Shown here: positions 58,451 through 64,000 of the stretch, piece by piece
How positions within the stretch are numbered: the first letter of the stretch is position 1
Layout of the letters: each line of letters starts with the position of its first letter
NCBI GenBank assembly: GCA_030068075.1
Contig: CM057826.1
Location: forward strand, 60,547,312 to 60,611,311
Length of the DNA: 64,000 nucleotides
Source: Paguma larvata
Lineage: Eukaryota > Chordata > Mammalia > Carnivora > Viverridae
Reading direction: 5' to 3'
Position numbers and translations under genes: made by a program
The notes under the pieces: generated by a model
Seen by the model: only the letters and a program-made list of their open reading frames with translations
The model's database searches: none
Told to the model about the DNA's origin: nothing

Positions 58451-58639
58451 GCAGCGTGATCTTGCCCCTTGCTCCTTTCAGCTCTTCCCCTCCTTTTAAT
58501 ACCTGTTTCCCTTGAGTCTTTGGGGAAGTAGGTGACAAAATGTAAGGAAATTGGCTTTTGATGTCAGAAGGAACCGGGATTGACTCCTGGCTTTCCCGTA
58601 CATGTGAGAACTTCTACGGATTTTTCATGGAAGTGGCCT

Positions 58640-59130
58640 TCCTACCATCTGAGTCCTCCCCGCCCCTGCCCTGAAGCTCCCAGAGCCCTCCACCACTTTG
58701 ACAATGAAGTGCACAGGTTCTGACCTGATTTCCATAAGCCCTCCAGCCTCGCCTACCTCTCCCAGTGGAACCCCAGGAACCCTGTATTCCAGAATGTATC
58801 CGACCGCGAATGCGACCTGCCATTCAACACTCCGGTCCTTTGTACGGACAGCTTCCTCGTCCACCCGGCTAACTCCTACTCATCCCTCAAGGCCCCTTTC
58901 AAGTCTTTACTGAGGGAAGCCTTCCTCAACATCACTGAAGCAGAATTCCTACCTCTTCCTGTTTTGTCCTTACCGTTTCCTGTTCATCCGTGGTCACGGC
59001 ACTGATGGCACTGACTGGGACCGTGCTCAGGCTTGTCTGTTGTTCCCCATGAGACGGAAGGTCTTTGGGGGAAGAAACTGCCCTTATTCACTATTTATTT
59101 ATAAATTCAGTCAACAGATGTGTATTCAAT
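58640..59130 (+). repeat. L2 LINE 3' fragment
   Basis: GCTAACTCCTACTCATCCCT, CAAGGCCCCTTTCAAGTC, GAAGCCTTCCTCAACATCAC are the textbook L2 3' order. Confidence 0.85.
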
Positions 59131-59350
59131 CTCTCATAGCCCAAGCCCCAAGCTGGCACCGAGAACCAGGTGGGAACAAGACAGACAAGGTGTCCGTTAT
59201 AACAGGAAAGCACACATAGTAAACAAATGGGTGAGTAAGAAATGTCTGACGGTGATAAGCACTAGAGAATGAAATATATCAGCAGGAGACAGAGTAGAGG
59301 GGTGGGGCGTGTTGAGCGATCTGGTCAAGTCTCCTTGACAGATCCTTCAT
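59130..59350. repeat. Old dispersed repeat, family unassigned
   Basis: GGGAACAAGACAGACAAGGT, AAACAAATGGGTGAGTAAG, GACGGTGATAAGCACTAGAG. Confidence 0.5.
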
Positions 59351-59689
59351 AGAAGGTACTGGAATGCTTGTTGACAGAAACAAGGAGGGGGGGAGGGAAG
59401 ATGGGAGCATGTCCCTCTTTTTGATGCATGTGGCCTCGTGACCAGCAGCAAGTTCAGTAGTGGGAAGTCCTGGATCCCAAGTGTGCTCTTGGTCAATATT
59501 TTTCCAGAATGAAAAGTCTCAGGTTGGATCTGAGTCTTAATAAGGCCGACCAAAGCTTCTCTTTCTCACCACAACCACTGTGATCAACCCACGGGTGGGA
59601 AGACCTAGCGCCTAGGTGCTAGAGGGGAGCGAACGTGGGCTCAGTTTCAGAGAAAGCTCCCGAACAGTTAGTGTGACATCCTCGTAATA

Positions 59690-59910
59690 ATGGCAATTAT
59701 GATAAAAATAACCCTCCCCATCCGCATGCAGCTTGCCATTTCGAAATGACACCCAGAGCTCATATCATATTTGAATCTCTCTGCGGACCTGTGAGATCAC
59801 GAGCCCTATTTATGAAAAAGGAAGCTGAAACCCAAAGGAGGGAAGCAGCTTTTCCAGGGTCATATGCTGAACTGGACGTCCAACCGAAGGCTCTGATTCC
59901 AAAATCTCGG
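59690..59910 (-). repeat. MIR SINE fragment
   Basis: AAAAAGGAAGCTGAAACCCA and CCAGGGTCATATGCTGAACT, antisense. Confidence 0.65.
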
Positions 59911-60920
59911 CTCCGGAAAAGGCCGTTTTGGGAAGTGGGAAGCCCTCCATCAGTAGAGGTGTGCAAAGTGAGGCGGAGCTCCTCAGCAAGGAGACAGAGG
60001 AGGCGGGTCGTGCGGCTTCTTGTGCTCCTGCTCAGATGCCGAACTCTTCATCCTAACACGGCACAAAGAATGTATCACCAGGTCCTTAAAGCACCCCCCC
60101 TTTCCTTGCTTCCTGGAGAACAACCAAAGAGCCGGCCTGCCCCTTGCCATGCCCTGAGTACCTGAGGGGTACTCGAGCCTTCTGTTGGGTTAGGTAGAAT
60201 GTTTGTGAAAAGCAGCCCACATCTTGGCAGCTGAACCCAAAGCCTCTGTATTTTCCAGTTTGACGTGCCTCACACAGATAATGGGACGTTAGTCTGGCAC
60301 GTTCTGTCATCCTGGCACTGATAGGACCCAGGACAAAGGGCCAGAAGGGGTAGGTTTCTTGGTAACCATTTGAGAGGCCACTATTTGGGTCCCAGCCACA
60401 GACAGCCACCTCTCGGGACCTCTGGAGGGGTGGTGGAGCGGGAACTGGCCAAACAGATGAGTTCAAGGAGGGCGTCTGGGGCAGTGCTTTGAATCGGAAG
60501 AACAGAGCCGTGGAGGCGGGCCCCTCTTCTGCTTCCCAGTGCCATGGGCCATTGTGACATCTCAGTCGGATGGGCACCAGTGTCCCCCACCAGAGATAAC
60601 TGAGTGGCACTTCTGCTCACCCCAGGGTTTTTGGCCTTTGTCTGATCTGGAGGCCTTATCACAAATACAGGGCAGTGGATGGTGTGGGCACTGGGGAGGT
60701 GGCCAGCACCCCTGTGTGCTAGCAACCCCATAGCAAAACAGGACCCCTGGTTTCTGGGGAGATCTTTGCGTCTCCATATCCTGAAGTGCAGGTAGGAGAG
60801 TGTTCTAAAGACGTCACCCAAAAGGAGTGCCTCTACCTTTAGCAGGCGTCCAGCATCGCATCGACAGGCTCCTGAGATGGGAGGGGGGAGGAGCGGGTCC
60901 ACTCTCGAAGCTCCTCTGAG
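59910..60920. other. Stretch with no recognised element
   Basis: Repeat-poor. Two overlapping minus-strand frames of 173-174 codons (60086-60610 and 60381-60902) have no known domain and are probably chance. Confidence 0.4.
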
Positions 60921-60929
60921 CGGCGGCTG

Positions 60930-61115
60930 TTATGTCAGACAGAGCACATTTGTGCCCTGGGTCCACTGCTTGCTCCCTGGGGACCTTGGTCATAGCACTC
61001 TGCCCTTCAGGCTTTAGTGCCTTATCTGTGAGGATCTGTATATGTTAGGCACTCGGCAGATAAGAGTTTGGTCACGATAGTGGCTGCCTGTCGTCATGAA
61101 TGTTGTCGTTTATGA
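60930..61115 (+). repeat. MIR SINE fragment
   Basis: TGTGCCCTGGGTCCACTGCT, TTTAGTGCCTTATCTGTGAG, TGTTAGGCACTCGGCAG. Confidence 0.65.
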
Positions 61116-61319
61116 TTATTGTGATTCTGGACCGTATCGCTTTGAAGAAAAAGGCTGGGAATCACTAGGTTGAAATTCCTCCCTAACAAAGCAGTGGCAT
61201 TGACTTTCGGGGATCCCAGCACCTAGCTTCCCGTGGCAGGCAGAATCAGCTGGGGACGGGGCAAGCTTTTGAGGTTTTGGTCTCGCTTCAAGTTTTTGGA
61301 AATGAAAGAGAAACCCTTT

Positions 61320-61520
61320 ATAAGAAATAATAATAAGAAATAATAATAATAACAGCTGATGTGTTTTGAATGCTTAATCCATGCCAGGCACTGTGCTAAC
61401 CACTTCTTGATCATGAACTCATTTCGTCTTTTCGACAACACCATGCACCTGTTCGTAGTTAACCATCTGCTAGCTGAGGAAATGGAAGTTAAGTGAGGTT
61501 AAGAGATTTACTCTAAGATA
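61320..61520 (-). repeat. MIR SINE fragment with AAT microsatellite
   Basis: AATAATAATAACAG, GCCAGGCACTGTGCTAACCA, and GCTGAGGAAATGGAAGTTAA. Confidence 0.75.
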
Positions 61521-61523
61521 TTG

Positions 61524-62015
61524 TATTAGTTGTCTGTCGCTGTGTGACAAATGGCCTCTCCTCGTCCCGACCTGATAGCTGACAACAAACGTCTCAGTGT
61601 CTGTGGGGCAGGGACCCCAGACTGGATTCGCTGGGTGCTTCTAGGTCCGGTCCCTCCCGAGGCCACGGTCAAGGTGAGGGACTGACAGAGGGGAGGACCC
61701 ACTTCCGGGGTGGCTTGCTCACATCAGTGTTGGTAGGTGACCTCAGGGCCTCATCACAGGACCTGTGCTCGGACACTTGAGCATCCTCGTGACATGACAG
61801 CTGTCTCTCTCCGGAACCAGTGACCCAAGACAGAGGACAAGGCAAAACTGGAACACCTCTTAGGACCTGGTCTCGGAAGTCAAGCCTTGTCGCTTCCTCT
61901 TTATTTTTCTTCTCCTATGTCTTAGAGCAAATCGCTAAGTCCAGCCCACGTGCTAGAAGAGGGGCATTTAGTTCCAGCTTGAGAGGGACTGTCCAAGAAT
62001 TTGTGCCCGTGCCTT
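61524..62015. mobile_element. LTR-like mammalian repeat, family unassigned
   Basis: It begins TTGTATTAGTTGTCTGTCGC and has CGGAAGTCAAGCCTTGTCGC and CGCTAAGTCCAGCCCACGTG, as in a common mammalian repeat. The name is uncertain. Confidence 0.6.
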
Positions 62016-62375
62016 AAAATCACCGCGGTCACAGCACTTGCTAAGGTGCTCAAGCCTAAGTCATCGAGGTCCACAAACCTGGGGTCCTTCTCGCTTTTCA
62101 GGTCACGTGCACCCCCTCAGGGCTAATGTGACACAGGTGGTCGGTCTCGCTGGGCTAAGGCGGTGTTGAGTGATCTGAACGTGACTGGAGGGTCCAGAAT
62201 CAGGGAAGAGCTGCCCCCGACCTGAATCCCAGGATGTATTTTTACTGGAAGACTGCGGGGATGGGGTCTCGAGGTGCCCAGCTGTGCTCGGCTCATCTGT
62301 CACCAGCGAGCAGGGAGAAGCTCTGTCACCCACTGTCGGGAGGGAAGGGTGCGTCTGTATGTGTGCATGTGTGTT

Positions 62376-62376
<1 letters not shown>

Positions 62377-62406
<30 letters not shown>
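62377..62406 (+). repeat. (GAGGGT)5 hexamer repeat
   Basis: Five exact GAGGGT units followed by a GT run. Five GGG runs with three-base loops make a good G-quadruplex candidate on the + strand. Confidence 0.97.
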
Positions 62407-62408
<2 letters not shown>

Positions 62409-62439
62409 GTGTGTGTGCATGTAATGAGCAACAGCACGG

Positions 62440-62760
62440 GACTAGATTGTGTGAGGCCTTACACGCCCTGACTGAGAGTTTGGGCTTCAGGTTTTGGCAG
62501 GTGGGGCCATATAGGGGTAAAGCCAGAAGTGCCATGCTGAGGTCCCGTGTGGCCTTCGGAAGGAGCTGTGTGGGGGAGAGTGGGCGAGGCTGGGGTGGGG
62601 AGGCCATGGCCAGGACTGGGCTGGACGGCAGAGTTGGGGGGACAGCAAGGGAAGGGGAAAGTTGCTGGGATTGTGTGACTCTTTGGCCTTAAGCTCGAGG
62701 GGGATGGGAAGGGCCCAAGATGGCCGTTACTTTACCAGACATCGCCTGGTGCGGTCGGTG
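62440..62760. repeat. Old dispersed repeat, family unassigned
   Basis: TGTGAGGCCTTACACGCCCT and the GGGCTTCAGGTTTTGGCAGG part resemble the unassigned family seen elsewhere. Confidence 0.4.
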
Positions 62761-62959
62761 CCGTGACCGAGAAGAAGGCCCAGGAGGAGAAGGACCCAGG
62801 TAAGGGAGAATGAGGAGGCCAGCTCTGATCACCTGCAGTGAGGGGCCCACACCTCACCTCCGACGGGCCAGGCGTGCTTGGCCATTTGGCTCTAGAGCCG
62901 TGGAGAGAGGTGAGGGTAGCGAGCCGGATCTGAGAGTCCCCCTGTGACAGAGTCCAAGG

Positions 62960-63135
62960 GCAGAATCTTGAGGATACAGACTTGAACTTTGGATGTTAGT
63001 CCTCTCGGGGCCTCTGTGTCCTCAGCCGTAAGTGGGGGACAAACGTTGCTCTCAAGACTGTGAACACGCAGCGTGTGGCAGAGTGCTCTGGGATACGCTT
63101 GGCACACAGTCAACTCCAAGTCCCCTTCTTGCCCC
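62960..63135 (+). repeat. MIR SINE fragment
   Basis: GGGGCCTCTGTGTCCTCAGC, then GCTTGGCACACAGTCAACTC. Confidence 0.65.
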
Positions 63136-63338
63136 AGAAGGCCCAGCGGATTGTGAGTGGAGCGGGTAGGTCTCCATGGAGAGGAGGAGGGAACTAGGAT
63201 TGGGGGCTGGGCCCTGCCTAAAGCCAGATTCTGGGCGTCGCTGACCCCTGCCAAAATCAAGGCCTGCTCCCAAGGCTGCCTTTGTTTTGACTGGTGCCTG
63301 TTGTGGCCCGGCTCTGCAAAGATGCAGATGCTGATGCT

Positions 63339-63352
63339 GTTGCTAGGCAACC
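63339..63352 (+). promoter_or_regulatory. RFX X-box-like motif near a TATA element
   Basis: GTTGCTAGGCAACC fits the X-box imperfect palindrome with a one-base spacer. A SOX-type CCTTTGTTTT lies about 60 bases upstream and TATAAAAG about 85 bases downstream. Confidence 0.45.
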
Positions 63353-63436
63353 GAGCTATGGCCGGATCCTCTGAGGCCGTGGTGCCACTCACCCCTCCGC
63401 CCAGAGCTGCCAGACAGTGGCTAATTTGGAACTGGC

Positions 63437-63444
63437 TATAAAAG
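63437..63444 (+). promoter_or_regulatory. TATA-box-like element
   Basis: TATAAAAG sits in a GC-rich flank (GGCTATAAAAGCGGGGAGGG), the usual core-promoter setting. No exon was recognised downstream before the window ends. Confidence 0.3.
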
Positions 63445-63534
63445 CGGGGAGGGGTTCATCTGCAAGTCCAAGGGTATGTTAGGGCAGTGGGTGTTTGTAT
63501 GTGTGACAGGGACAAAGCGGCAGCAATGGTAACA

Positions 63535-63745
63535 GTTTCCATTTATTGAACGCCTGTTCTATGCTCGCCTCCGTCCCTGAATTCGCTCATTTAATTTTTA
63601 TAACAGCCCCAGGATGCATGTTCTGACCAATCCCGCGTTGCAGGTGAGAAACCCAAAACTCGGAGAGGGAGAGTGGCTTATTCGAGTCCACCCGAATGCT
63701 AAGCGGGTGGGGCTGAGATTGGAACCCGGGTCCGTCTGACTCCCG
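63535..63745 (-). repeat. MIR SINE fragment
   Basis: CCATTTATTGAACGCCTGTT, TTGCAGGTGAGAAACCCAAA, GAGATTGGAACCCGGGTCCG, antisense. Confidence 0.85.
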
Positions 63746-63749
63746 GGCT

Positions 63750-64000
63750 CAAGAGAGGACGTGAGATTCAGCTTCAATGTCTCGCCTGATTTGATTTCAG
63801 CACTCTCTGCTTCATGTATTGTCCCTGCAATCCATTCTCTGCCAAGCAACCAGGAATCACAGCATGCGCTCCTGCTCTGGCTGCCCTCCCACGCTGCCCA
63901 GGGCCCTCAGCACCCTCCAGACACAAAATCGTATTGCTGCGTGTGGCGCCAGGTGGCCCAGCCCTCCCGTGGCATCGCTTCCCCTGCCCACTCTTGGTGG
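63750..64000. other. Window end, no firm element
   Basis: Pyrimidine-rich sequence with a weak L2-like look. No gene evidence. Confidence 0.35.

Larger units (their letters stand above)
33586..64000. other. Gene-poor downstream region
   Basis: No exon pair with recognisable protein similarity was found on either strand downstream of NSG2. The long open frames here, including a 279-codon frame on the minus strand at 38247-39086, lie in GC-rich repeat relics or lack any recognisable domain. The interval is a mosaic of MIR, L2, L1, LTR and SINE remnants plus repeat-poor blocks. By mammalian synteny this is the interval on the MSX2 side of NSG2; that is an inference. An unrecognised non-coding RNA gene could be present. 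Confidence 0.6.

Noticed and set aside
60086..60902. Two overlapping minus-strand frames of 173-174 codons
   Set aside because: They are in different frames, without any recognised domain or codon-like structure.

Overview
The window is nuclear DNA from a carnivoran mammal, most likely a cat-lineage (feliform, probably felid) species. The marker is a family of about a dozen tRNA-derived SINEs. They have the carnivore CanSINE head (GGGGCGCCTGGGTGGCTCAG and its complement), a feliform-type body (GGCTCTGTGCTGACAGCTCAGAGCCTGGAGCC, split here: GGCTCTGTGCTGACAG then CTCAGAGCCTGGAGCC), a TC-rich stretch and an AATAAATAAAC-type tail. Many still have clear target-site duplications. There are no bacterial-style genes or operons, and almost all long open frames fall in repeats or in unrelated frames.

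I can support only one protein-coding gene: the last two coding exons of NSG2 (neuronal vesicle trafficking associated 2, also called HMP19), on the + strand. Exon 29239-29349 encodes the single transmembrane helix and the first residues after it. Exon 31739-31930 encodes the C-terminal 63 residues and the stop. Both exons have AG acceptors, and the first has a GTAAGG donor. The two encode 100 residues, matching the C-terminal part of a family member of about 171 residues. I did not find the exons for the first ~71 residues in the first 29 kb, so they probably lie upstream of the window. The 3' untranslated region probably runs to a single AATAAA at 33557-33562.

Layout: 1-29238 is inferred to be a large NSG2 intron. 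It holds L2, L1 and MIR fragments, hAT-type DNA transposon relics, LTR relics, several SINEs and a few repeat-poor stretches that may be conserved non-coding elements. 29239-33585 is the 3' end of NSG2. 33586-64000 is gene-poor downstream DNA with the same repeat mix. In other mammals the gene-poor interval beyond NSG2 leads toward MSX2, but that is synteny knowledge and MSX2 is not in the window.

No new biological system was found. The observations most worth checking are regulatory: a perfect palindromic RFX X-box at 36355, an X-box plus TATA element near 63339-63444, an REST/RE1-like site inside a MIR at 23568, a G-rich block just after the NSG2 stop codon, a repeat-poor block at 43240-44130 that is open on both strands, and a SINE inserted into a SINE inside a MIR at about 4700-5350. 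Repeat names come from recalled consensus patterns, not a database search, and their edges are approximate.
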